DNA of 24,281 nucleotides from a virus (IMGVR_UViG_3300001097_001238:1-24281); one strand, 5' to 3'. Counted from the first letter of the stretch, positions 4,446 through 10,243 are shown. Numbers and translations are program-made. The notes: generated by a model not told the origin, from the sequence alone.

Positions 4446-4459
4446 TAATAAAGAAATAA

Positions 4460-5098
4460 ATGAATTGTAAATATTGTAATATTGAATATAAACTCAAACG
4501 TGCATTAATTCAACACGAAATACGATGTTATTCAAACCCATCTAAAATTAATACAAATAGATCAGAGGAAACTAAACAGAAAATACGCAATACATTCAAG
4601 GAAAAAAATATCAACAATCAAGTGATATGGAATTCTGAAATGAAATTAAAGGCATCTGAACGTAGTAAAGTTACAAATTTAGAATACTGGAACGATATAA
4701 CACGAAAGAAGCAATCCGATATAATGAGAAAAGTTGTTCGTGATAACCCAGAATCATATTCAAGTAATAATGTAAGTGGTAGAGTTAAAACTATTACATA
4801 TAATGGATTTAAATTAAAAGGAAATTGGGAATTATTGGTTGCAAAATGGTTGGATGATAATAACTATACTTGGACTAATATTTTTGAACCATATGAATAC
4901 AATTGGAATAATTCAATTCATTTATATTTTCCAGATTTTTATGTATATGAATTAAATTTATATATTGAAGTTAAGGGATATCAGAGAGAACGGGATTTAG
5001 CAAAATGGAAATCTTTATCAAATTTAATAATAATAAAAAAATCAGAAATAACCCATATTAAAAATAATACATACAATATAAATCGCGTTAAGGTGTAA
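4460..5098 (+). CDS. zinc-finger PD-(D/E)XK homing endonuclease
   Basis: A 212-residue putative homing endonuclease. Residues Cys3, Cys6, His19 and Cys23 form a finger. Residues 33-95 are charged and helical, with SEETKQKI and ASERSK repeats typical of NUMOD-like DNA-binding segments. The nuclease core has Glu124 in GNWELLV, Asp159 in FPDF and Glu170-Val-Lys172 in YIEVKGY. The architecture is that of the protein at 305, with low direct identity, so the two are related but not recent copies. It interrupts tRNA-like sequence: a tRNA 5' half ends 33 bases before it, and a T arm lies 35 bases after its stop. The target is likely in this tRNA locus (inference). Confidence 0.82.
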   Translation: MNCKYCNIEYKLKRALIQHEIRCYSNPSKINTNRSEETKQKIRNTFKEKNINNQVIWNSEMKLKASERSKVTNLEYWNDITRKKQSDIMRKVVRDNPESYSSNNVSGRVKTITYNGFKLKGNWELLVAKWLDDNNYTWTNIFEPYEYNWNNSIHLYFPDFYVYELNLYIEVKGYQRERDLAKWKSLSNLIIIKKSEITHIKNNTYNINRVKV

Positions 5099-5154
5099 AG
5101 GTTGCATGGGACTCTCATAAGGACTACGGGGGGTTCGAATCCACCTGGGGGTAC
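5099..5154 (+). other. tRNA fragment with CAT loop and T arm
   Basis: CTCATAA resembles a Met anticodon loop but has no complementary stem. It is followed by GGTTCGAATCCACC and TGGGGGTA, identical to the 3' end of tRNA-Arg(TCT). The T stem is mispaired because GGGGG replaces GGTGG. It appears to be a recombination product at the T arm. Confidence 0.5.
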
Positions 5155-5226
5155 AAAATTAAATACGAATAAATTAGGATATTGCATTTCCATTTCGTAT
5201 ATTTGCAATGTAATAAAAAAGATACG
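5132..5226 (+). repeat. 95-base direct repeat, copy 2
   Basis: Nearly identical to 3186-3280, with one substitution inside the promoter box (TATATTTG here, TACATTTG there). It supplies the promoter for the genes at 5245 and 5448. Confidence 0.92.
5174..5205 (+). promoter_or_regulatory. phage promoter, TATATTTG box
   Basis: TTAGGATAT (5174-5182) and TATATTTG (5198-5205), 24 bases apart, followed by CAATGTAATAAAAAAG. Both boxes lie within repeat copy 2. Confidence 0.8.
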
Positions 5227-5244
5227 CTACTAAAACTTAATAAA

Positions 5245-5433
5245 ATGGAAACTAAAACAATATATGGTTATACAGATATATTAGAAGTGGGTGATCGTGT
5301 TAATGTTAGACAAACGGATCATATATCAACCATTTCGGAAGTTATACGAAAACCACATTGTTTTATTTATAGACTAGATAATCCAGAGTGGGATTTGAAT
5401 TGGCATTTTAGAGCATATCTTATAAAACTGTAA
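5245..5433 (+). CDS. hypothetical phage protein
   Basis: A 62-residue protein starting METKTIYGYTDILEVGDRVN. The frame is open upstream to 5182, but that extension runs through the promoter box, so the ATG at 5245, about 39 bases after the box, is chosen. The sequence is mostly predicted beta (VGDRVNVRQ, FIYRLDNPEW) and resembles small SH3-like or KOW-like folds in general pattern only. It is followed after 14 bases by the HNH gene and is probably cotranscribed with it. No family is recognised. Confidence 0.6.
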   Translation: METKTIYGYTDILEVGDRVNVRQTDHISTISEVIRKPHCFIYRLDNPEWDLNWHFRAYLIKL

Positions 5434-5447
5434 AAACATAAAAAGTT

Positions 5448-5957
5448 ATGAAATATAGACAAACATTACTATTGGATTCAAGTTATTTACCAAAAAATGT
5501 AATTGATTCAGGTCGTGCATTCGTAATATTTATGAAAGGTAATTGTGAAATTGTAAAACACTACCCAAAGAAATTTGGATTGGTTAGAAAAGATGTAGAT
5601 ATTTACAAACCAGCAGTAATACGAATTAAAGAGTATATAAATATTGATTATCATTCCGTTCCATTAAATAGGGATAATATATTTAAAAGAGATAATCACG
5701 AGTGTGTATATTGTGGTCGTAGAGATTTGGATAAAAAATCATTGACAATTGACCACGTTATACCACAATCACATGGTGGTCCAAATACTTGGGAGAATTT
5801 AGTTACGGCTTGTAAAAAATGTAACGGAGAAAAATCCAATTTAACATTATTAGAATATGGTAAAGCAATCCCAAGTCCTAAACGACCACACTATTTAATG
5901 TTAATGAAAAAAGTTGATTATATTCCAAATGAATGGAAAGACTACTTATTCTTTTAA
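5448..5957 (+). CDS. HNH endonuclease, McrA-like family
   Basis: A 169-residue protein of the widespread bacterial and phage HNH family that begins with a segment like LLLDSSYLPKNVIDSGRAF. Zinc ligands are Cys86-x2-Cys89 and Cys122-x2-Cys125. The nuclease core is Ile-Asp102-His103-Val, followed by SHGGPNTWENL with Asn117, and Lys129 after the second knuckle. In this family His103 is the expected general base. Length and motif order are standard and complete. Members occur both as host DNA-processing enzymes and as phage nucleases, so homing is possible but not shown. It is the second gene of the 5245 transcript. Confidence 0.85.
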   Translation: MKYRQTLLLDSSYLPKNVIDSGRAFVIFMKGNCEIVKHYPKKFGLVRKDVDIYKPAVIRIKEYINIDYHSVPLNRDNIFKRDNHECVYCGRRDLDKKSLTIDHVIPQSHGGPNTWENLVTACKKCNGEKSNLTLLEYGKAIPSPKRPHYLMLMKKVDYIPNEWKDYLFF

Positions 5958-5958
5958 A

Positions 5959-6422
5959 ATGAAAAAACCAAATTTAAATTACCAATTAGGAATATATGTT
6001 GGTGAACATATAGTATCACAGTACTTACCAACACTGTCTACAGATGTCTGAAATCTAGGAATGTTATTGAATTATCAGTAGAAGATACTACAAAATGTAA
6101 TATTCTTAATAAAGCATTAACAGATTCATATAGATGGAATGGTGGTACGGGCGATAGAGACGGTACAGGTCCTATATTACACAAAACGTGGTTGGCACAT
6201 CAAAATAAGATGGCTGATAAATACCTACCACAAATATTAGAATGTCTAGTACCAAAGGTACATCCAACTAAAATGTCAGAATTCAAACTTGGTATAATTG
6301 AATCACTTTGGGATTGTGATTTATGTTGGTATAGTATAAATGCAGATGATATTGAATTTGTACAAACCGATAAATATGCTTGGTGTACAAAAATATATTT
6401 AAAATTAGATGTAAATAATTAG
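5959..6422 (+). pseudogene. frameshifted hypothetical protein gene
   Basis: The frame from ATG 5959 reads MKKPNLNYQLGIYVGEHIVS... and stops with TGA at 6049-6051. A second frame is open from 6006 to 6422 and continues naturally (LKSRNVIELSVEDTTKCN, then WNGGTGDRDGTGPILHKTWLAHQNKMADKYLPQ). Joining them by a shift of -1 near 6046-6048 gives about 154 residues without a gap. No slippery heptamer or downstream stem is obvious, so an indel, in the genome or the assembly, is more likely than programmed frameshifting. The product is unknown; it is soluble and mixed alpha/beta. Only one base separates ATG 5959 from the HNH stop, so the two are cotranscribed. Confidence 0.6.
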
Positions 6423-6450
6423 GTTACATCATTTATATTATGTATCTTAG
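6419..6450 (+). promoter_or_regulatory. promoter for the RNA at 6463
   Basis: TTAGGTTAC (6419) lies 24 bases before TATCTTAG (6443-6450). The same TATCTTAG variant precedes tRNA-Leu(TAG). No coding start follows closely, so transcription would begin with the structured RNA. Confidence 0.6.
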
Positions 6451-6462
6451 TGAAAATGAAAA

Positions 6463-6613
6463 AATAATATCAACGTATTGGAATTTAAACTTCGTTAGGC
6501 TCTGATATTATTATAACATAACAGATCGTGAAATCCTAAACCAATTCAAAAGTCAGCACAGACTAGGATAAAAGCCGATGGGAGTATAGGTAACTCCTAT
6601 TATTGTTATGTTA
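6463..6613 (+). ncRNA. structured non-coding RNA with its own promoter
   Basis: Two perfect ten-pair helices stand in tandem: AATAATATCA (6463-6472) with TGATATTATT (6503-6512), and TAACATAACA (6514-6523) with TGTTATGTTA (6604-6613). The second closes a domain with ATCCTA/TAGGAT (6533-6538, 6564-6569) and a hairpin GGAGT-ATAGGTA-ACTCC (6581-6597) that looks like a tRNA D arm with GG in the loop. An element CAGACTA resembles part of a group I intron core, but no partner TAGTC is placed correctly. The tRNA-like pieces make it a Y RNA candidate; otherwise it is an unknown class. Confidence 0.6.
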
Positions 6614-6682
6614 AATGGTGATAGTAGATTACATTTTTGTTAATAAATTTTCCATTTTTAATGGTTCGATTTCGTTTTTGAT

Positions 6683-6690
6683 TATATTTA
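6683..6690 (+). promoter_or_regulatory. endonuclease-type promoter box
   Basis: TATATTTA followed by TAATAAAGGG, like the site before the gene at 4460. The ATG of the HNH protein lies 13 bases further. Confidence 0.55.
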
Positions 6691-6703
6691 TAATAAAGGG
6701 AAT

Positions 6704-7366
6704 ATGAACATCGTTGAAAAAAAGAAATATATTTTTAATTGTAAAAAATGTGGGAATGTGTATTCACTTATATTAAGTAATACTGAATATACTAAATCAA
6801 AATATAAAAAGAATTGTTCTTTAAAATGTGCAAATAGTAGAATTCAAACTAATGAAATAAATAAGAAACGGTCTAATACATTATTCAATAAAGCAGAGTG
6901 TATTAAAGAAATTAGATACTGTAAGGAATGTGGGACATCATTTGAAACTAGAATTAAACGTAATCAAATATTTTGTAATCATAAATGTAGTTCAACTTAT
7001 AATAGTAGAGAATATGTAAAACGAACAAATCTAAAAAAAGATGAATATGAAATATATAGAAAAGAATGTAAATTCAAATTCAATATATATGAATATCCAA
7101 ACTATTTTGATTTAATATTAATTGAAAAATTTGGTTGGTATGCGGCATTTAACCGTGGTAATAATTTAAACGGAATAAGTAGAGATCATAAAATTTCGGT
7201 TCTATATGGTTGGAATAATAATATTGATGCATCAATAATCTCGCATCCTGCAAATTGTGAATTAATTAGACATAAAAAAAATCAAAGGAAAAATAGAAAA
7301 TGTAGTATTACATTGGATGAATTAAAAAAAGAAATTACTAAATGGATTAGTGCCCGAGTGGTCTAA
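6704..7366 (+). CDS. HNH homing endonuclease with zinc knuckles
   Basis: A 220-residue protein. Two cysteine clusters (Cys13, 16, 38, 42 and Cys73, 76, 91, 95) form zinc knuckles spaced like FCS/treble-clef fingers and probably recognise DNA. The C-terminal nuclease core has Arg160-Asp161-His162, then GWNNNIDASIISHPANCELI with His181 and Asn184, and KKNQRKN. Asp-His, His-Pro-Ala-Asn and the closing Lys-Asn are typical of phage HNH homing enzymes. The last 23 bases of the gene, including the stop, are also the 5' end of tRNA-Cys. This overlap suggests that the gene inserted exactly at the tRNA and borrowed its sequence as a stop. Confidence 0.82.
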   Translation: MNIVEKKKYIFNCKKCGNVYSLILSNTEYTKSKYKKNCSLKCANSRIQTNEINKKRSNTLFNKAECIKEIRYCKECGTSFETRIKRNQIFCNHKCSSTYNSREYVKRTNLKKDEYEIYRKECKFKFNIYEYPNYFDLILIEKFGWYAAFNRGNNLNGISRDHKISVLYGWNNNIDASIISHPANCELIRHKKNQRKNRKCSITLDELKKEITKWISARVV

Positions 7367-7417
7367 GGGAGTTGTTTGCAAAACAAATGTTCGTGAGTTC
7401 AAATCTCACCTAATCCT
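7344..7417 (+). tRNA. tRNA-Cys (GCA)
   Basis: GGATTAG/CTAATCC is perfect. The D stem is CCC/GGG. The stem GTTGT/ACAAA (one mismatch) holds loop TTGCAAA, giving GCA. The T arm GTGAG-TTCAAAT-CTCAC is perfect. Discriminator T is the identity base for Cys. The 5' part overlaps the end of the upstream endonuclease frame. Confidence 0.9.
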
Positions 7418-7594
7418 CAAAATATAAGGTAAACCCTAGGAAACGAAGGCTGAGAAAGTTTTCACGATCACGTGAGTAAGTACGAATTCAACGGATAGTT
7501 GCAAAGTAGTCCACTAGAATAAAGATGAAGGACCTAAGAACATATCTCTCAAAACCTAAATATTTTTATTATTTAATAATTTAAAACCAAAACT
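7418..7594 (+). other. spacer after tRNA-Cys with hairpins
   Basis: No gene is seen. It contains ACGAAGGCTGAG, a hairpin TCACG-ATCA-CGTGA (7462-7475) and AAGTAGTCCACTAG. The CGAAGG motif recurs in other structured RNAs of this window. It may hold a small RNA. The last 40 bases are A/T-rich and carry the leader of the gene at 7595. Confidence 0.4.
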
Positions 7595-7780
7595 ATGAAG
7601 CGTAAACCTGCGAGTGGAGTACTGGTATCTGTAAGAAGAACAAGTGCATTGCACCGATTACAAGAGCAATTAAAACGAGGATCTAAACCATCTAAGGAAA
7701 CTAAAGAACAAATTCCTTTAACGGATAAGGATAAAACCAGGATTGAAAAGGAGATATCCATTTTAAAATCCAGGGGATAG
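7595..7780 (+). CDS. small basic protein
   Basis: A 61-residue, lysine- and arginine-rich protein beginning MKRKPASGVLVSVRRTSALH. The segment RLQEQLKRG...TRIEKEISILKSRG is probably two short helices. It has no hydrophobic segment. It overlaps the following frame by one base (TAGTG), which suggests translational coupling. The next protein shares the pattern R-L-Q-x-Q-(L/M)-x-R followed by a T-R-(I/L) segment, so the two may be tandem relatives. Function unknown; binding to nucleic acid would fit the charge but is only inferred. Confidence 0.55.
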   Translation: MKRKPASGVLVSVRRTSALHRLQEQLKRGSKPSKETKEQIPLTDKDKTRIEKEISILKSRG

Positions 7781-7911
7781 TGGGACATACGAATAAAACT
7801 AAAAAGATTAAACGGTTGCAATTGCAAATGAATCGGTATGTGGATAACCCAATCAAGCAAGAACACACTAGATTGAGAATTCAAGCATTGAAAAAATCAA
7901 GTGAAAAATAA
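7780..7911 (+). CDS. second small basic protein, GTG start
   Basis: A 43-residue frame starting with GTG inside TAGTG, whose TAG ends the previous gene. It reads MGHTNKTKKIKRLQLQMNRY and ends IQALKKSSEK. Its layout resembles the upstream small basic protein and no ATG lies nearby except an internal one (7828). Confidence is limited by length. Confidence 0.45.
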   Translation: MGHTNKTKKIKRLQLQMNRYVDNPIKQEHTRLRIQALKKSSEK

Positions 7912-7922
7912 ATGAAAATAAA

Positions 7923-7954
7923 TTAGGATATGAAATTTTTATTTTGTATCTTAG
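7923..7954 (+). promoter_or_regulatory. promoter before tRNA-Leu(TAG)
   Basis: TTAGGATAT (7923-7931) and TATCTTAG (7947-7954) are 24 bases apart. Transcription should start near 7961 and cover tRNA-Leu and the HNH gene. Confidence 0.68.
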
Positions 7955-7985
7955 TAAAACTAAAAATAAAGAAAACGTATTTTTA

Positions 7986-8065
7986 GCCCGTGTGGTGGAA
8001 TTGGTAGACACGTATGTTTTAGGCACATATGCTACGGTGTGAGGGTTCGAATCCCTCCATGGGTA
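7986..8065 (+). tRNA. tRNA-Leu (TAG)
   Basis: GCCCGTG/CATGGGT with two G-U, a D arm typical of Leu (TGGTGGAATTGGTAGACAC), stem TATGT/ACATA with loop TTTAGGC (TAG), a long variable arm, T arm GAGGG-TTCGAAT-CCCTC and discriminator A. Confidence 0.92.
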
Positions 8066-8118
8066 CTAAATTAGTAAACGTTCTATTTAGTTTTTAAATA
8101 AGTTTAATACTTATATAC

Positions 8119-8580
8119 ATGAGAACAGATATAATAAAACGATATGATGAAATTGTAAATTGGGTTAAACAGCATAAAACTAAAAGTTTTATGTATAATG
8201 AATTAAAATGTCAACCTGAAACATTAGAGTATCATTTAAAAAAACAGAATTTAAATTATAGCGGCAATCAAGGTAGAAAAGGAGAACCATCCTCACTAAA
8301 AATAACAGCAGATGAATTAATCAAACGTGGAAGGGTTGGTGGTTACATCACTTCACACCGTTTACGAATTAAACTCATTGAAGATGGCATAAAAAAAGAT
8401 GAATGTGAAATTTGTAAAATTTCCAAATTTTGGAATAATAATCCAATTTCATTACAATTACATCATGTAGATGGTAATCACAAAAACAATGAAATAAAAA
8501 ATTTACAAATTCTATGTCCTAATTGCCATTCTCAGACTGAAAATTTTTCTGGAAAAGGTAAACGAAAAAAAATAAAATAA
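8119..8580 (+). CDS. HNH endonuclease, homing type
   Basis: A 153-residue protein. Residues 1-45 look like a helix-turn-helix (NWVKQHKTKSFMYNELKCQPETLEYHLKK is spread over two helices). The C-terminal HNH fold has Cys96-x2-Cys99, the core LQLHHVDGN (His115, His116, Asp118, Asn120), Asn128 in KNLQ and Cys133-x2-Cys136-His137-SQT. This LHH-DGN...NLQ-LCPNCHSQT pattern is common in free-standing phage HNH genes near tRNAs and structural genes. It is complete. It stands downstream of tRNA-Leu in the same presumed transcript. Confidence 0.85.
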   Translation: MRTDIIKRYDEIVNWVKQHKTKSFMYNELKCQPETLEYHLKKQNLNYSGNQGRKGEPSSLKITADELIKRGRVGGYITSHRLRIKLIEDGIKKDECEICKISKFWNNNPISLQLHHVDGNHKNNEIKNLQILCPNCHSQTENFSGKGKRKKIK

Positions 8581-8611
8581 AAACAGTTAGAAACTAAAAT
8601 TAAATATAATT

Positions 8612-8875
8612 ATGAACAATTCAATTGCAATTTATAACACAAAAAAATTAGAAAACTCAAAAGTATGGCTATTGTTTCTTCTATTGGGATGGTCATATGG
8701 TAGTATGGATGATATGGGAAAACAGATATTTTTCTATTTAACAGTTGGAGGGCTTGGGGTATGGTTCTTATATGTTTTATTTACTCTAAATGGGAAAATT
8801 ATAAAATATAATAAAAAAATGGCAATCGAAGCTGGGGTAAAATCTGATGATTTACTAAAACTTGGATTGATTTAA
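8612..8875 (+). CDS. small two-helix membrane protein (TM2-like)
   Basis: An 87-residue protein with two membrane segments, about residues 18-30 (VWLLFLLLGWSYG) and 39-58 (IFFYLTVGGLGVWFLYVLFT), separated by a short DDMGK turn. A short N-terminal part and a basic C-terminal tail (KIIKYNKKMAIEAG) flank them. The phrase GGLGVWFLYVLF and the two-helix layout are like TM2-domain proteins, but the diagnostic residues between the helices are reduced, so the assignment is tentative. It starts 31 bases after the HNH gene and is the last gene before a long RNA-like region. Confidence 0.6.
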   Translation: MNNSIAIYNTKKLENSKVWLLFLLLGWSYGSMDDMGKQIFFYLTVGGLGVWFLYVLFTLNGKIIKYNKKMAIEAGVKSDDLLKLGLI

Positions 8876-8902
8876 GAAGTATGTAAAGATAGTCAAATAC
8901 AG

Positions 8903-9045
8903 AGGGGGAGTTGAAAGAGACAATTGAAACTTTGCGACCGAACAATCAGACTATGGATTAACACAGTATTTAATATGCGTAAATATGTTGGATAGATGTA
9001 GGAATAAAATTTCGGATTGTGAATCGACACATAAGAGTTCCCCCT
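8903..9045 (+). ncRNA. possible large structured RNA
   Basis: The ends AGGGGGAG (8903-8910) and GTTCCCCCT (9037-9045) pair over eight positions. Inside are CGA/TCG and ACAATC/GATTGT (8942-8947 with 9015-9020), and a nested stem AACA/TGTT plus TATTTA-ATATGCG-TAAATA (8967-8985). CCGAA and TTCGG offer a competing, pseudoknot-like pairing. The G and C runs stand out in AT-rich DNA. It precedes tRNA-Thr. No promoter box is obvious, so it may be cotranscribed with the gene at 8612. Class unknown. Confidence 0.5.
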
Positions 9046-9081
9046 GATAACACCGAATTGCCTATGTTAAATACTTAATTC

Positions 9082-9154
9082 GCCTTTATAGCTCAATAGG
9101 TAGAGTGCATTCTTGGTAGGAATGAGGTAGTGAGTTCGAATCCCACTAAAGGCT
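9082..9154 (+). tRNA. tRNA-Thr (GGT)
   Basis: GCCTTTA/TAAAGGC is perfect, the anticodon stem CATTC/GAATG holds TTGGTAG (GGT), and the T arm GTGAG-TTCGAAT-CCCAC has one mismatch. Discriminator T is less usual for bacterial Thr. Confidence 0.87.
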
Positions 9155-9223
9155 CAAAATATATTTAATTTTTTACTGTTAAAAATAACGTTTGGTAAAT
9201 TTTTATATATTTATATATAATAA

Positions 9224-9296
9224 GCGGGTATAGCTCAACTGGTAGAGTGTCAGATTTCCAATCTGAATGTTGTGGGTTCGAGTCCCATTACCCGCT
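9224..9296 (+). tRNA. tRNA-Gly (TCC)
   Basis: GCGGGTA/TACCCGC is perfect, stem TCAGA/TCTGA holds TTTCCAA (TCC), T arm GTGGG-TTCGAGT-CCCAT, discriminator T as in bacterial Gly. A TATATTTA-like box lies just upstream (about 9206-9213). Confidence 0.92.
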
Positions 9297-9300
9297 CTTT

Positions 9301-9373
9301 AGAATACATTACACCCCGTGTTGCGAAGGCGTATATGTGGTAAGATTCCACAACGTGGTAAATGGTGTATTCT
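9301..9373 (+). ncRNA. small hairpin RNA after tRNA-Gly
   Basis: AGAAT and ACACC at the 5' side (9301-9305, 9311-9315) pair with GGTGT and ATTCT at the 3' side (9364-9373), leaving a five-base bulge. Inside are GTTG/CAAC and the hairpin TGTGG-TAAGATT-CCACA (9336-9352). It contains TGCGAAGGCG. It might be a small RNA or a processing site for tRNA-Gly. Confidence 0.45.
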
Positions 9374-9380
9374 TAAAAAC

Positions 9381-9452
9381 AATAAAGTGGTAAGTAAATG
9401 AGTTACTTCGAAAAAGATTCAAAAAACACTCACATACGAATTTCCCTTTATT
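9381..9452 (+). ncRNA. pseudoknot RNA element, copy 1
   Basis: Outer helix AATAAAG/CTTTATT, then GTGGT-like bases, a hairpin AAGTAA-ATGAG-TTACTT (9392-9408), CGAAA, and CTCA (9429-9432) that can pair with loop TGAG. ACGAATTTCC precedes the closing strand. Nine T follow directly, so this copy could also terminate transcription. Confidence 0.72.
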
Positions 9453-9467
9453 TTTTTTTAAAAGCAT

Positions 9468-9548
9468 AATAAGTGGTAAGTAAATGAGTTACTTCGAAAT
9501 AAACTATAAATATTCTCAAAAACCAACTCACTACGATTTTCCCTTATT
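9468..9548 (+). ncRNA. pseudoknot RNA element, copy 2
   Basis: Outer helix AATAAG/CTTATT, hairpin AAGTAA-ATGAG-TTACTT (9478-9494), CGAAA, and CTCA (9527-9530) facing loop TGAG. ACGATTTTCC precedes the closing strand and a T run follows. The 5' half is almost identical to copy 1, the linker is not. Confidence 0.72.
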
Positions 9549-9560
9549 TTTTTATTATTA

Positions 9561-9592
9561 TTAGGATATGTGAATTTAATTTCGTATATTAG
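9561..9592 (+). promoter_or_regulatory. phage promoter, TATATTAG box
   Basis: TTAGGATAT (9561-9569) and TATATTAG (9585-9592), spacing 24, upstream of the gene at 9620 and then tRNA-Met. Confidence 0.7.
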
Positions 9593-9619
9593 AAATATAA
9601 ACTTTAAAACTTTAAAATT

Positions 9620-9811
9620 ATGGCTTTTGATTTCGGAAAAATTACCAATGTGATGGTTGAAGGTATTGATCATCGTGATTGTCCAGATTATTGTGATGCA
9701 TTTATAGCATCAGCAGATTATGATGGAGTTGAAATGAATGAAGAATTATTAGATGAATTAAATGATTGTGGGGATTTTGTTCACGAATCGGTTTATTCAC
9801 AAATATATTAA
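9620..9811 (+). CDS. small acidic conserved phage protein
   Basis: A 63-residue acidic protein beginning MAFDFGKITNVMVEGIDHRD and containing CPDYCDAFIASADYDG and LLDELNDCGDFV. The phrase GIDHRDCPDYCDAFI...SADYDG is, from memory, a recurring small phage family without a known function. The pattern of Asp and Glu residues could bind metal or mimic DNA; neither is shown. Its ATG is 27 bases after the promoter box. The stop is eight bases before tRNA-Met(CAT), so both are on one transcript. Confidence 0.75.
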   Translation: MAFDFGKITNVMVEGIDHRDCPDYCDAFIASADYDGVEMNEELLDELNDCGDFVHESVYSQIY

Positions 9812-9818
9812 AATACAT

Positions 9819-9898
9819 CGCGGGGTGTTGTAATGGTAGCATGAAGGGCTCATAACCCTCCGGTCCGGTTCGAATCCGGCGACCGCCACTAAATAAAT
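9819..9898 (+). tRNA. tRNA-Met (CAT), irregular acceptor
   Basis: The stem AGGG/CCCT holds CTCATAA (CAT). The D loop AATGGTA and T arm CCGG-TTCGAAT-CCGG are canonical. The acceptor pairs poorly: CGCGGGG against GACCGCC gives about four good pairs. Either the ends are shifted or the gene is decaying. It could encode Met, initiator Met or lysidine-type Ile. Confidence 0.7.
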
Positions 9899-9943
9899 GT
9901 TATTTTCCAATATGGAAATAAACAATACGTTCTTTAAAATATT

Positions 9944-10012
9944 GGTAAGTGGTAATAAACAGAGTTACTTCGAAATGGATTCAAAACACACTCTTTTAAC
10001 CATTCCCTTACC
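9944..10012 (+). ncRNA. pseudoknot RNA element, copy 3
   Basis: Outer helix GGTAAG/CTTACC (two G-C pairs replace A-T pairs of the other copies), hairpin GTAA/TTAC (9952-9955, 9965-9968), ACTTCGAAA, and CTCT (9991-9994) facing loop AGAG. These are compensatory changes relative to TGAG/CTCA. No T run follows. Confidence 0.72.
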
Positions 10013-10020
10013 TACATTAC

Positions 10021-10138
10021 AATAAGTGGTGAGTACGTGAGATACTTCGAAAACAATTATAAACAGAGATCCTGAAACATGGGTCATTAGACTAATTAAC
10101 TGATTCAATAATCCCTCACATACGTTTATTCCCTTATA
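10021..10138 (+). ncRNA. pseudoknot RNA element, copy 4, with insertion
   Basis: Outer helix ATAAG/CTTAT, hairpin AGTA-CGTGAGA-TACT (10032-10046), ACTTCGAAAA, and CTCAC (10115-10119) facing GTGAG in the loop. About 45 extra bases lie between the hairpin and the pseudoknot strand. TACGTTTATTCCC precedes the closing strand. No T run follows. Confidence 0.7.
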
Positions 10139-10145
10139 GAAATTT

Positions 10146-10234
10146 GATGATGATTAGGGTCAGTACATCGGTGATATCCATGTATATGATACCATAGTGA
10201 GTTAAGTATGATTTGACTTACAATAATCATCATC
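10146..10234 (+). ncRNA. structured RNA closed by an 11-pair helix
   Basis: GATGATGATTA (10146-10156) pairs perfectly with TAATCATCATC (10224-10234). Inside, GTCA (about 10159) can pair with TGAC (about 10214), with TAAGT/ACTTA as an alternative, and a GGT...ACC hairpin fills the middle. Long terminal helix, internal bulges and TTTGAC on the 3' strand resemble Y RNAs in outline. It is the structured RNA nearest the Ro60 gene (about 0.87 kb upstream of it). Identity as a Y RNA is inference. Confidence 0.5.
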
Positions 10235-10243
10235 TATAATATA

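Noticed and set aside
6463-7545. Group I intron with the HNH gene inside
   Set aside because: CAGACTA at 6557 and AAAGTAGTCC near 7510 resemble core elements, but an intact tRNA-Cys lies between them, no exon is interrupted, and paired P3/P8 elements are missing.
9381-9548. Copies 1 and 2 as simple terminators
   Set aside because: They do end in T runs and may terminate transcription, but the same fold without T runs in copies 3 and 4 shows that termination is not the shared feature.
9381-10138. CRISPR-like array
   Set aside because: The repeated units are divergent, unevenly spaced, interrupted by a gene and a tRNA, and conserve pairing more than sequence.
9381-10138. Hammerhead, pistol, twister or HDV ribozyme in the four elements
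   Set aside because: The conserved cores I know (CTGATGA/GAAA and others) do not fit. The fold is reported as unassigned.
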